From: Yoonia ponticola
Lineage (GTDB): Bacteria > Pseudomonadota > Alphaproteobacteria > Rhodobacterales > Rhodobacteraceae
NCBI RefSeq assembly: GCF_014199395.1
Contig: NZ_JACIJM010000008.1
Coordinates: forward strand, 62,001 to 126,000
Direction: 5' to 3'
Length of the DNA stretch: 64,000 nucleotides
The notes under the pieces are model-generated. The model searched no databases and was not told the DNA's origin. It was given only the letters and a program-made list of their open reading frames with translations. Within the stretch, counting starts at the first letter, position 1, and the number at the start of each line of letters is the position of its first letter. The translations under genes were made by a program, and so were the position numbers. Below are positions 49,282 to 58,540 of this stretch, one piece after another.

Positions 49282-49966
49282 AATCTGCGAGTCCTTTCGC
49301 AAACGTTAAAACATCCGGTCCCATTGCGGCGACAATCACCTTCACGCCGTCCGCATTCGGATGAATCCCGTCCCGTTGCATGTACTCTGAAACGCCGTCT
49401 TGCATACCAGCGACAGCCTGTAACCCTTGGAAAAAGCCAGGGAAAAGCGGGACGTCAAACTCCGCCGCAAGCTCGCTATACATTGCATTAAACGCCGTTT
49501 GATATTCCGGGCCGTAGTTACTGCCAGCACGAAGCCCGACAAGCATCACATCCACATCTTTGCTCGCAGCGACCTCTAAAATCCGACGTAGATTCGCGCG
49601 ACTACCCGCAGGGTCAAGCCCGCGCAGGTAATCATTCCCACCCAACGCGACAATCATCCCATCGACATCCGGTGTCAGCGTCCAATCGACTCGCGACAAA
49701 CCACCTGCAGTTGTGTCGCCCGACACGCCAGCATTGCGCAAGTCGACCTCGATCCCCTGCCCTTCCAGCCACGCATCCATCTGCGGCACGAATCCGTCAC
49801 CTTGTGACAACCCGTATCCTGCCGTCAGGCTATCGCCCAAGGCCGCGATCACCAATTCGTCGGCTGCTGCGTAACCAGTTGTCAGGACTGTGACCATACA
49901 AAGGTTGCGGACCACCCCGACTGCCCCATATCCAAAGGTGAAAACATTGTTAAAGGCGCGTGCCAT
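49280..49966 (-). CDS. TesA-like SGNH-hydrolase (arylesterase/lysophospholipase)
   Basis: 228 residues. A hydrophobic N-terminus (about 1-35, ending GYAAA) is probably a signal peptide. SGNH blocks: GDSLTAGYG (block I, catalytic Ser) near residue 44, GVSGDTTAGGL (block II Gly), LGGNDYLRG (block III Asn), and DGIHPNADG (block V, Asp and His) near residue 202. E. coli TesA is a thioesterase/protease/lysophospholipase of the periplasm and also sits beside ybbA. ATG 49966 overlaps the start of the divergent ybbA. The frame continues upstream through ybbA by chance. Confidence 0.92.
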   Translation of the reverse strand: MARAFNNVFTFGYGAVGVVRNLCMVTVLTTGYAAADELVIAALGDSLTAGYGLSQGDGFVPQMDAWLEGQGIEVDLRNAGVSGDTTAGGLSRVDWTLTPDVDGMIVALGGNDYLRGLDPAGSRANLRRILEVAASKDVDVMLVGLRAGSNYGPEYQTAFNAMYSELAAEFDVPLFPGFFQGLQAVAGMQDGVSEYMQRDGIHPNADGVKVIVAAMGPDVLTFAKGLAD

Positions 49967-50651
49967 GACTGATCCCGTTCTAACTTTATCCGACGTCTCG
50001 TTAACCTTGATGGGGAACGCTGGCCCTGTCGATATCTTGCACGACATTGTGTTGAACGTGGCCTCTGGTGAAACGGTCGGGTTAGTCGGGCCAAGCGGGT
50101 CGGGCAAATCATCGCTCCTCATGGTGATGGGCGGGTTAGAGTTGGCGTCGTCGGGACAGGTCCACGCCTTGGGCCAAGAGTTGACTGCCATGAACGAAGA
50201 CGAACTCGCCCGCTTTCGTAGGGATAACATGGGGGTGGTGTTCCAATCTTTCCACCTCATCCCGACAATGACGGCGTTGGAAAATGTAGCGACCCCGTTG
50301 GAATTAGCGCGCGACAAGGACGCATTCGCCAAGGCGCGCGCCGAGTTAGAGGCCGTGGGATTGGGCAACCGCATCAACCACTACCCCAGTCAAATGTCCG
50401 GCGGCGAACAGCAACGGGTTGCCCTCGCGCGTGCCTCCGCGCCACGCCCGCGCATCTTGCTTGCTGACGAACCCACTGGAAACCTTGATGAAACCAATGG
50501 CCAAGCGATCATGGACCTTTTGTTCGCATTGCGCGATCGGCACGGCGCAACGCTGATCATGGTCACGCATTCGCAAGACCTTGCCAGACGCTGCGACCGG
50601 ATTATTCGCCTGCGCGATGGCCGCGTTGATACAGCATTGGCAGCCGCATGA
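49965..50651 (+). CDS. ybbA: ABC transporter ATP-binding protein, YbbA type
   Basis: 228 residues. Walker A GPSGSGKSS near residue 44, signature MSGGEQQRVALARA near residue 144, Walker B ILLADEPTGNLD, and MVTHSQDLARRCDRIIRL are intact. It is a LolD/MacB-like ATPase. It should energise the FtsX-type permease next door (ATGA overlap) rather than a solute importer, since no binding protein is present. The start is ATG 49965, with AAAGG about 8 bases upstream. Confidence 0.93.
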   Translation: MTDPVLTLSDVSLTLMGNAGPVDILHDIVLNVASGETVGLVGPSGSGKSSLLMVMGGLELASSGQVHALGQELTAMNEDELARFRRDNMGVVFQSFHLIPTMTALENVATPLELARDKDAFAKARAELEAVGLGNRINHYPSQMSGGEQQRVALARASAPRPRILLADEPTGNLDETNGQAIMDLLFALRDRHGATLIMVTHSQDLARRCDRIIRLRDGRVDTALAAA

Positions 50652-53155
50652 GCCTTGTGATAGCGGCTCGTTTCGCAAGACGGGAATTGCGTGGCGGTTT
50701 GCACGGCTTTCGCATTTTTCTCGCCTGCCTCGCACTTGGTGTTGCGGCTATCGCAGCCGTCGGAACCGTCCGCGCAGGCATCCAAGCGGGGCTCGACCGC
50801 GAAGGTGCAGCCCTTCTTGGCGGTGATGCAGAGGTCGAACTGACCTACCGTTTCGCCCGCGAAAATGAGTTGACCTACCTGAACAGCATCGCCGAAACAG
50901 TATCAGAAACCGTCGATTTCAGGTCTATGGCCGTCACGGAAAGCGAAGACCGTGCATTAACCCAAATCCGTGCTGTCGATGATTTTTATCCGCTCATCGG
51001 ACAGGTGATCCTGACCCCCGAAATGCCCCTGTTCGACGCCTTGGCTGATAATGGCGCGGTCATGGAAAAGGTGCTTGTTGACCGTCTTGGATTGGCGCCT
51101 GGCGACACGTTTCGGCTTGGCACAGAAACGTTCCACCTCAGCGCGATCCTCACCAAATATCCCGACAATGCGTCAGGTGGGTTTGGGCTAGGTCCGCGCA
51201 CGATTGTTCGTATTGATGCGCTTAAAAATTCTGGCCTCATCGCAGAAGGGACATTGTTTTCAACGCAATACCGGCTTGATCTACCAGACGGAATAGACCT
51301 GCAAACAGTAGAGGATGAGACAAAAGAAACGCTTGCCGATGCAGGCTTACGGTGGCGCGATAGTAGACGCGGCGCGGGTGGCACCGAACGTTTCGTAGCA
51401 CAAATCGGGTCGTTTCTGATCCTCATGGGATTGGCTGGATTGGCCGTCGGCGGTGTCGGCGTTTCAGCCGCAGTGCAGTCATATTTGGCGGGCAAAACCG
51501 GTGTCATTGCGACGCTCAAGACGCTTGGTGCTACACGCAAAACGATCTTTTTAACCTACTTTTTACAGATCGGCGCATTAACCATTATGGGTGTCGCAAT
51601 CGGCATCATCGTCGGCGGCGCGTTACCCGTCATCTTCGCGCCTCTCATCGAAGCCAATCTGCCGATCCCCGCAGAGTTCACCTTTGATCCCCGCCCCTTG
51701 GGCGAAGCCGCAATTTACGGCTTACTTGCTGCGCTAATTTTCACACTCTGGCCGCTCGCCAAAACCGACGATATCCGCGCTGCAACGCTATTCCGAGATG
51801 CATTCGGCGCGACAAAGTCTCTGCCGAAAATCGGCTACATCCTGACGACAATTGCGCTGATCGGATTGCTCGTCGGCCTCGCTATCCTATTCTCAGGGAA
51901 CGCTTTTCTGACACTTTGGACAACCGGCGGCATCATGACCGCCCTGCTCTTACTTGTGCTCGCTTCAGTCGTTATCCGCTTTATAGCGCGACGCCTACGA
52001 CGCGCCTCGCGTGGCCGCACGTCACTACGCCTCGCGCTCGGTTCAATCGGCGCAAGGGGCGGTGAAGCGACCGCGGTCGTCCTGTCGCTGGGCCTCGGTC
52101 TTTCGGTCTTGGCAAGCGTCGGCCAAATCGATGCGAACCTGCGCAATTCACTAAGCAGCCAACTACCAAAGAACGCGCCGTCCTACTTTTTCGTCGATAT
52201 CCAACCAGACCAAATAGACGGTTTTACTACACGCCTGCAGGATGATCCGGCGGTAAGTAACTTGGAAACCGCGCCGATGCTGCGCGGCGTGATCACATCA
52301 ATCAACGGGCAAAACGCCGAGACGTTTACCGACGGCCATTGGGTCGTGCGCGGCGATCGCGGTGTCACTTATGCGGACGCTATGCCTGACGGCACGACGA
52401 TTACCGAAGGTGAATGGTGGCCCGCGAATTACGATGGACCGCCGCTGATCAGCTTTTCTGACGAAGAGGCCCGCGAGATGGGCCTGTCGATCGGTGACGC
52501 GTTAGTCGTTAACATTTTGGGTCGCGATATTACCGCGACCATCGCTAGCTTTCGCGAGGTCAGCTTTGAAAACGCAGGCATGGGGTTCGTCATCGCGATG
52601 AACCAATCCGCACTGGCCGGCGCCCCACATAGTTGGATTTCAACGGTTTACGCCGAAGAAAACGCTGAAGCCCAGATTTTGCGCGACCTCGCGACCGCTT
52701 ATCCAAACATCACCGCAATCCGTATTCGCGACGCGATTGCCCAAGTCATTACGTTAATAAGTGGCATATCAGCGGCCACCCGATACGGGGCGCTTGCCAC
52801 CTTGTTAACCGGATTTCTGGTCCTGATCGGCGCAGCCGCTGCGGGTGAACGCGCGCGGACGTATGAGGCCGCCGTGCTGAAAACATTAGGTGCGTCGCGC
52901 AAGCAGATTTTGTTCAGTTTCGCCCTGCGTGCAGCCTTGCTCGGGTTGGCCGCAGGGGGCGTTGCCCTCGGCGCGGGGATTTTGGGTGGCTGGGCCGTGT
53001 CGACTTACATCATGGAAACCGATTATACGGTGATTTGGTCAAACGCATTGCTGATCATCGGCGGGGGTGTCATGGCATCACTCGCGGCGGGATTAGTGTT
53101 TGCGATCCGTCCGTTAGCAGCAAAACCGGCACAAGTATTAAGGGCACGCGAATGA
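50648..53155 (+). CDS. ybbP: FtsX-family ABC permease, YbbP type
   Basis: 835 residues. An N-terminal helix (HGFRIFLACLALGVAAIAAVG) is followed by a large periplasmic domain (about 50-245), then helices near 255-280, 305-335, 350-380, 395-415, 420-445 and 475-500, a second periplasmic domain (about 505-700), and a final FtsX block with three helices (about 710-830). The double FtsX layout matches YbbP. With YbbA and the TesA-like enzyme it may extract lipids or lipoproteins; the substrate is not known. ATG 50648 overlaps ybbA. Confidence 0.92.
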   Translation: MSLVIAARFARRELRGGLHGFRIFLACLALGVAAIAAVGTVRAGIQAGLDREGAALLGGDAEVELTYRFARENELTYLNSIAETVSETVDFRSMAVTESEDRALTQIRAVDDFYPLIGQVILTPEMPLFDALADNGAVMEKVLVDRLGLAPGDTFRLGTETFHLSAILTKYPDNASGGFGLGPRTIVRIDALKNSGLIAEGTLFSTQYRLDLPDGIDLQTVEDETKETLADAGLRWRDSRRGAGGTERFVAQIGSFLILMGLAGLAVGGVGVSAAVQSYLAGKTGVIATLKTLGATRKTIFLTYFLQIGALTIMGVAIGIIVGGALPVIFAPLIEANLPIPAEFTFDPRPLGEAAIYGLLAALIFTLWPLAKTDDIRAATLFRDAFGATKSLPKIGYILTTIALIGLLVGLAILFSGNAFLTLWTTGGIMTALLLLVLASVVIRFIARRLRRASRGRTSLRLALGSIGARGGEATAVVLSLGLGLSVLASVGQIDANLRNSLSSQLPKNAPSYFFVDIQPDQIDGFTTRLQDDPAVSNLETAPMLRGVITSINGQNAETFTDGHWVVRGDRGVTYADAMPDGTTITEGEWWPANYDGPPLISFSDEEAREMGLSIGDALVVNILGRDITATIASFREVSFENAGMGFVIAMNQSALAGAPHSWISTVYAEENAEAQILRDLATAYPNITAIRIRDAIAQVITLISGISAATRYGALATLLTGFLVLIGAAAAGERARTYEAAVLKTLGASRKQILFSFALRAALLGLAAGGVALGAGILGGWAVSTYIMETDYTVIWSNALLIIGGGVMASLAAGLVFAIRPLAAKPAQVLRARE

Positions 53156-53667
53156 ACGATCCACAATTTTTCGGGTATGGCAGCCTCGTTAACCTTAAAA
53201 CGCACGGTTATGTGCAGCCACAACGCGCCCAAGTGACGGGTTGGCGGCGGATTTGGCGCAGTACGACACATAGCAAGGTGGCGATCCTATCCGTGACCCC
53301 AGACGCCAATACAACCCTAGACGGTATCGTTGCGCAGGTGCCAAACGCGGATTGGGTCGCACTTGATGCTCGTGAACGCGCTTATACACGTCAGATTCAG
53401 GCGAATGGCGTTGCGATTTACGAGATCACGGACGAGATTATTCACCCGGAATCCGGCCCGCATCCAATTTTGCGCAGCTACCTCGATGTGGTTATCCAAG
53501 GCTATTTGACCGAATTTGGTCCCGTTGGTGCCGCACGATTTTTCGAAACCACCGACAATTGGGGCCCGATCACAGATGATCGCGACGCCCCACGATATCC
53601 ACGGCATCAACAGCTAAGTGCTGATGAAACCGCGTTTGTTGACAAGCACTTAGCGGCACTTCGTTAG
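53152..53667 (+). CDS. GGCT/AIG2-fold gamma-glutamylcyclotransferase-like protein
   Basis: 171 residues. The opening FFGYGSLVNLKTH is the GGCT substrate loop, RAQVTGWRRIW follows as in the family, and the candidate catalytic glutamate is in DARERAYTR near residue 75. This is a different branch from the ChaC protein at 16466. It overlaps ybbP by four bases (ATGA), so it is the last gene of ybbA-ybbP-GGCT. The substrate is unknown. Confidence 0.87.
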   Translation: MNDPQFFGYGSLVNLKTHGYVQPQRAQVTGWRRIWRSTTHSKVAILSVTPDANTTLDGIVAQVPNADWVALDARERAYTRQIQANGVAIYEITDEIIHPESGPHPILRSYLDVVIQGYLTEFGPVGAARFFETTDNWGPITDDRDAPRYPRHQQLSADETAFVDKHLAALR

Positions 53668-53683
53668 AAGTACCGCGCAGTAT

Positions 53684-55003
53684 TTAGACCTTTGGTTTTG
53701 TTTGCAACAACGGCATAACGTCGGCCATCTCGGGACCGCGCTGCAGACCTGTCACAGCTTGGCGCAAAGGCATGAACAATTGCTTACCCTTGCGACCAGT
53801 CGCGTCTTTGACCTCTGCAGTCCAATTGGACCACGTGTCCGCCGCGTAGGGTGGTTCGTCCAACATATCAAAGGCTTGTGCGACAAATTCACGGTCTTCG
53901 TCAGCGATCAGCGGTGTCGCCCCGTCGCGGAACAAGTCCCACCATGCGGGCAGATCGTCCAGTGTTGCGATGTTGCCTTTGACCACATCCCAGAATGCTG
54001 CGGCCAAATTATCGGGCACGCCAGCCGCTACGATTTTGTCGGCAACAGCGGTGTGATCCAGCGTCGCGAGGTAACGCGCCGTGAGTGGTTTCAGGTCTTC
54101 TGCGTCGAATTTCGTCGGCGCAGATCCGAACTTGGAAATGTCGAACCCTTCTACGATTTCGGCGATGTTCGCACGCAACTCAACCGGATCGGACGAGCCG
54201 AGCCGCGCCATCAAAGACAGGACCGCCATCGGCGCGATGCCGTTCGCGCGAAGGTCTTTTAATGCCAATGTTCCTAGACGTTTAGACAACGCTTCGCCTT
54301 GTGGACCAGTCAGCAAAGAATGGTGCGAGAACGACGGCACGGTGCCGCCCAATGCTTGAATAATCTGGATTTGTGTCGCGGTATTTGTGACGTGATCAGA
54401 GCCGCGCACAACGTGGGTCAGGCCCATTTCTGTGTCGTCAACCACGGACGCCAAGGTGTACAAAATCTGGCCGTCGTTTTTGAACAAAACCGGATCGGAA
54501 ACAGAGGCGGCGTCGATGGAAATATCGCCGATGATGCCGTCTTTCCATTCGATACGTTCGTGATCCAGTTTGAAACGCCAATGCGATCCGCGCTCGGCAC
54601 GCAGTTTGTCTTTTTCTTCTTCGGACAACGCCAAAGCACCACGGTCATAGACCGGCGGTTTGCCCATGTTGAGCTGCTTTTTCCGCTTCAGATCCAGCTC
54701 TACTGGTGTCTCGAAACACTCATAAAGACGGCCCATGTCGATCAGTTTTTGCTTGGCATCAAGGTAGCGATCCATGCGTGCAGACTGATGTTCAACGCGG
54801 TCCCAGTCGATGCCGAGCCACGTCAGATCGTCCTTAATGCCTTGAACATACTCATCTTTTGAGCGTTCTGGGTCGGTGTCATCAATCCGCAGAATGAACG
54901 TCCCGCCGGATTGACGAGCGATGGCGTAGTTGAACAAGGCAGCGCGAAGGTTGCCGATGTGCAGCCAACCGGTGGGCGAAGGGGCGAAACGAGTCGTGGT
55001 CAT
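53684..55003 (-). CDS. gltX: glutamyl-tRNA synthetase
   Basis: 439 residues. It charges tRNA with glutamate (class I). HIGH-type motif FAPSPTGWLHIGN at residues 6-18, RIDDTDPERSKDEYV, YTLASVVDDTEMGLTHVVRGSDHVTNTATQ, and the KMSKS-type EALSKRLGTLAL near residue 238. It is slightly shorter than E. coli GltX; Rhodobacterales often carry two gltX copies and this looks like one of them. The start is ATG 55003, with AGGAG 8 bases upstream. Confidence 0.93.
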   Translation of the reverse strand: MTTTRFAPSPTGWLHIGNLRAALFNYAIARQSGGTFILRIDDTDPERSKDEYVQGIKDDLTWLGIDWDRVEHQSARMDRYLDAKQKLIDMGRLYECFETPVELDLKRKKQLNMGKPPVYDRGALALSEEEKDKLRAERGSHWRFKLDHERIEWKDGIIGDISIDAASVSDPVLFKNDGQILYTLASVVDDTEMGLTHVVRGSDHVTNTATQIQIIQALGGTVPSFSHHSLLTGPQGEALSKRLGTLALKDLRANGIAPMAVLSLMARLGSSDPVELRANIAEIVEGFDISKFGSAPTKFDAEDLKPLTARYLATLDHTAVADKIVAAGVPDNLAAAFWDVVKGNIATLDDLPAWWDLFRDGATPLIADEDREFVAQAFDMLDEPPYAADTWSNWTAEVKDATGRKGKQLFMPLRQAVTGLQRGPEMADVMPLLQTKPKV

Positions 55004-55174
55004 GGGGCATCTCCTGTTAGCGCCATTGACCATGACACAGCGAGATTGTCCAGTTTCGCGCTGGGGCTGCAGCGTGGCACCGTACAAAATGCGTTAATAA
55101 ACGCCGCTAAACCGCCAAATTCGACTGTCACAAGGCGTGCACAACCTGTGCACAACGCGTGCACTGGTAAGACA
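55004..55174 (-). promoter_or_regulatory. gltX upstream region with phased GTGCAC repeats
   Basis: 171 bases between nadE and gltX. GTGCAC occurs at 55137, 55148 and 55159, exactly 11 bases apart, in the order GTGCACAACCT, GTGCACAACGC, GTGCAC. Each copy is itself a palindrome. A weaker related GTCACAAGGC lies just before. One-turn spacing puts all copies on one face of the DNA, which suits cooperative protein binding. Confidence 0.5.
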
Positions 55175-56836
55175 TTAACTATTGTCGCGAAAAGAGTTCA
55201 CGATTGGATAACGCCGATCCATCCAAAATGCCCGATTTGACAGGCGCGTGCCGGGTGCGGATTGGAACCGCTTGTATTCGGAAATGTAGAGCAGATGTTC
55301 GACCCGCTTGACCGTGTCGCGATCAAACCCGGCGGCGACGCAATCCGCGACTGACTTTTCCTCGTCGACCAGCATTTTGAGAATACCGTCAAGAATGTCG
55401 TAGGGCGGCAAGCTGTCGTCATCGCGCTGATCTGGCCGCAATTCCGCTGAGGGCGGTTTGTCGATGATCGAGACGGGGATCATTTCGCCAGCGGGGGCTT
55501 TCATCCAAGGACGGTGATTGGCATTGCGCCAGCGACAGGCGTCGAACACCCGCGTTTTGTACATGTCCTTGATCGGGTTATAGCCGCCGTTCATGTCGCC
55601 GTAGATCGTGGCGTAACCGACCGCGACTTCGGACTTATTGCCTGTGGTCAGCAGCATTTCGCCGAATTTATTCGACTGCGCCATTAAGAGCATACCGCGC
55701 AGACGCGACTGAATGTTCTCTTCGGTCAGGTCTTCTTGTAGCCCTGCAAAAAGTGGTGCGAGCGCGTCGCTGACGGCCGCACGTGGTCCCGCGATGGACA
55801 CCGTATCGTAGTGACAGCCCAGCGCATCGACCACACCTTGCGCATCATCAAGCGAAGATTGTGACGTGTATTCAGAGGGTAACATGACGCCGCGCACGTT
55901 TTCAGGCCCCAAGGCATCTGCTGCGATCACGGCGACGATTGCGCTGTCGATGCCGCCGGACAAGCCAAGCAGCACCTTTTTGAAACCGGTTTTACCGCAG
56001 TAGTCGCGCAAGGATTCGACCATTGCACGGTAGTCTTGTTCCAGATCGTCGGGGAACACTGCTTTTTCGCCAGCGACGGCTTCCCAGCCCTCTCCGGTTT
56101 GTTCGAAATCGACATGCGCCAGAACTTCGTCGAAGAGCGGCAGTTGCACGGCGAGTTTCCCGCCTCTGTTCAGCACAAAAGAGCCGCCATCGAAGACCTG
56201 ATCGTCTTGGCCGCCGACCATGTTGACGTAGACCAGTGGCACGTTGTTTTCGACGACACGGGCGACCATTTTGGACATCCGCACGTCGAATTTTTCACGC
56301 CTGTAGGGCGACCCGTTTGGCACGACTAGGATTTCTGCGCCGCTTTCCACCATCGCTTCTGCGACGTCTTCGTACCATGCGTCTTCGCAGATCGGGCTAC
56401 CGATGCGGGGGCCGTTTGGAATGGCATAAGGGCCTTGGATCGGGCCGCGCCGGAACTGCCGCACTTCGTCGAAGACATTGTAATTAGGCAGAAAATGCTT
56501 GAGCTGACGTGCGACGATTTCGCCGCCACGGCAAATATAATAAGCGTTATAAAGCCGCCCATCGGTGAAATACGGCCCGCCAATGCCCATCGTGGGGCCG
56601 TCCGCACATTCAGCAGCAAGCGCCTCAATCGCGGCTTCGGCGGCTTGGTGGAACGCGGGTTTCATCACCAGATCCTGGGTCGAATAGCCGGCGATAAACA
56701 TTTCGGGCAAGGCGACCATATCCGCCCCCGCCAATGTTGCAGCATCCCAAGCGGCGCGTGCTTTGGCGGCGTTTCCGGCCAAGTCGCCCACGGTCGGGTT
56801 CAACTGGGCCATTGTCAGGCGAAAAGTGGTCGTCAT
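55175..56836 (-). CDS. nadE: NAD(+) synthase, glutamine-dependent
   Basis: 553 residues. It amidates nicotinate adenine dinucleotide to NAD. The N-terminal nitrilase-type glutaminase has Glu in LPEMFIAGYSTQDL near residue 41, a Lys in QLKHFLPNYNVFDE and the nucleophile Cys in PICEDAW near residue 149. The C-terminal synthetase has the PP-loop LSGGIDSA near residue 295 and TTGNKSEVAVGYATIYGDMNGG. The start is ATG 56836, with AGGGG upstream. Confidence 0.95.
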   Translation of the reverse strand: MTTTFRLTMAQLNPTVGDLAGNAAKARAAWDAATLAGADMVALPEMFIAGYSTQDLVMKPAFHQAAEAAIEALAAECADGPTMGIGGPYFTDGRLYNAYYICRGGEIVARQLKHFLPNYNVFDEVRQFRRGPIQGPYAIPNGPRIGSPICEDAWYEDVAEAMVESGAEILVVPNGSPYRREKFDVRMSKMVARVVENNVPLVYVNMVGGQDDQVFDGGSFVLNRGGKLAVQLPLFDEVLAHVDFEQTGEGWEAVAGEKAVFPDDLEQDYRAMVESLRDYCGKTGFKKVLLGLSGGIDSAIVAVIAADALGPENVRGVMLPSEYTSQSSLDDAQGVVDALGCHYDTVSIAGPRAAVSDALAPLFAGLQEDLTEENIQSRLRGMLLMAQSNKFGEMLLTTGNKSEVAVGYATIYGDMNGGYNPIKDMYKTRVFDACRWRNANHRPWMKAPAGEMIPVSIIDKPPSAELRPDQRDDDSLPPYDILDGILKMLVDEEKSVADCVAAGFDRDTVKRVEHLLYISEYKRFQSAPGTRLSNRAFWMDRRYPIVNSFRDNS

Positions 56837-56971
56837 CGTGCATTCCCCTCTTGGGTCCAGCCCCGATGTAGCAGAATACCGCCGCAAGGAAAGATGCTAT
56901 CCAAGTCACACGGATGCCCCAGAGCGATCTCACAATTGCCATGACACTGATTAATGATTGTTCGATTCAGG

Positions 56972-56988
56972 GAAGTTAGGTTAACTTC
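56972..56988. promoter_or_regulatory. inverted repeat upstream of the MORN gene
   Basis: GAAGTTA-ggt-TAACTTC is a perfect 7-3-7 inverted repeat ending 34 bases before the MORN-protein start. Its place just before the gene suggests an operator. The regulator is unknown. Confidence 0.45.
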
Positions 56989-57022
56989 AGACAAAACCAA
57001 GAGCACGAGACAGGAAACCTAG

Positions 57023-58483
57023 ATGATGTTCGGATGGCCAAAAGGCACAGCAATCGCACTTACACTTGGTTTGGGGGTCACCTTATCGGGTGCCACGCAT
57101 GCGCAAACCCAAACAAAGCAATACGACGATGGTGGTGTCTACGAGGGCGAATTCCGCGACGGCAAGCAGCATGGTCAAGGCACGTATCGGCTACCCAATG
57201 GATATGAATACACGGGCGAATGGATCGACGGTGAAATCCGCGGCACGGGCACGGCGACCTTCCCTAACGGATCAATCTATGAGGGAACGTTTGCAAACGG
57301 CAAACCCGAGGGCACCGGCAAGATTACTTACGTCGATGGCGGCACTTACGAAGGCGACTGGGCCGACGGCAATATCACTGGGCAAGGGATCATCACCTAC
57401 GCCAATGGCGTTGTTTACGAAGGCGAATTTCGCAACGGACAGCACCACGGCACGGGTACAATGCGCAGCGAAAACGGCTATATTTACGAGGGCCCGTGGA
57501 TCAACGGCGTCAAAGAAGGCGAAGGTAAAGTCACCTACCCTGATGGTGCCGTCTACGAGGGCAATCTGAAAGCTGGCGAACGCGACGGGATCGGGACCCT
57601 GACCACCACTGATGGACTTGTTTACGCAGGTGCGTGGGTCGACGGTCAGATCGAAGGCGTCGGTCGGTTAGAGCAACCCAATGGCGATGTTTACGAAGGC
57701 GCGCTGGTCGCGGGTCGCCGTCAGGGCGACGGCAAAGTGACCTATGCCAACGGTGATGTCTACGAGGGCGGCTTTGTCGATGATGTACGCAGCGGTCAGG
57801 GGACGTTCACTGATACGCAGGGCTACAAATACGTTGGCACTTGGGTCGATGGCCAAAACGATGGCGCGGGCGAAGTCACGTATCCGGACGGCTCAGTCTA
57901 CACAGGGACGTTTTCCGCTGACTTGGCAGACGGTGTGGGCAAAATCACCTATGCCGATGGTTCAACCTACGAAGGCGACTGGGAAAAAGGCGTCATCAAC
58001 GGCAGCGGCATTGCGACATTTGCAAACGGTCTTGTTTATGAAGGCGAATTCCTGAACGCCAAGAACCACGGCACAGGTAAAATGACCTACCCTGACGGTT
58101 ATATCTACGAAGGCGAATGGGTCGAAGGGCAGCGCAACGGCAACGGCAAAGCGACTTATGCGGACGGTACGATCTACGAAGGTACGTTCGTTGACGGCCA
58201 ACGCGACGGGACCGGGACAATTACCCTGCCCGACGGTTTCACCCATACGGGCATGTGGTCCGAGGGCGAAATCAACGGTGAAGGTGTGGCGACCTATGCC
58301 AACGGCGACGTCTACGAAGGCCAGTTTGAAAGCGGCCGCAGACAAGGCGTCGGCACGATGCGCTATGCCTCAGGCCAAGAGATTTCAGGTCAATGGGAAG
58401 ATGGCGCATTGGCACCAGAACCAGAGGTCGAAGAACCGGCTGTTGAAGAGCCGGTTGTCGAAGAGGCACCAGCGGCTGAATAA
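57023..58483 (+). CDS. exported MORN-repeat protein
   Basis: 486 residues. A signal peptide (about 1-28, ending THAQ) is followed by 18 whole MORN repeats of 23 residues (about 39-452) and a partial nineteenth, then a short acidic Pro/Glu/Val tail. Each repeat has the form YEGxfxxGxxxGxGxxxxxxG. MORN repeats make an open beta-sheet and can bind lipid or protein. The signal peptide points to the periplasm or cell surface. Repeats 1-9 and 10-18 align in order. A bidirectional terminator follows. Confidence 0.93.
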   Translation: MMFGWPKGTAIALTLGLGVTLSGATHAQTQTKQYDDGGVYEGEFRDGKQHGQGTYRLPNGYEYTGEWIDGEIRGTGTATFPNGSIYEGTFANGKPEGTGKITYVDGGTYEGDWADGNITGQGIITYANGVVYEGEFRNGQHHGTGTMRSENGYIYEGPWINGVKEGEGKVTYPDGAVYEGNLKAGERDGIGTLTTTDGLVYAGAWVDGQIEGVGRLEQPNGDVYEGALVAGRRQGDGKVTYANGDVYEGGFVDDVRSGQGTFTDTQGYKYVGTWVDGQNDGAGEVTYPDGSVYTGTFSADLADGVGKITYADGSTYEGDWEKGVINGSGIATFANGLVYEGEFLNAKNHGTGKMTYPDGYIYEGEWVEGQRNGNGKATYADGTIYEGTFVDGQRDGTGTITLPDGFTHTGMWSEGEINGEGVATYANGDVYEGQFESGRRQGVGTMRYASGQEISGQWEDGALAPEPEVEEPAVEEPVVEEAPAAE

Positions 58484-58502
58484 ATCATCACAATTCAATA
58501 AC

Positions 58503-58528
58503 AAAGGGCAGCGAAATCGCTGCCCTTT
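58503..58528. terminator. bidirectional terminator between MORN and peroxiredoxin-like genes
   Basis: AAAGGGCAGCG, loop AAAT, CGCTGCCCTTT: a perfect 11-bp stem between convergent genes, with T-rich sequence after it on the minus strand. Confidence 0.85.
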
Positions 58529-58540
58529 GGTCGTTTAAAG

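Noticed and set aside
49967..50377. N-terminal extension of the TesA-like esterase across ybbA
   Set aside because: The extension is antisense to the conserved ABC gene; the signal peptide and the family start fit ATG 49966.
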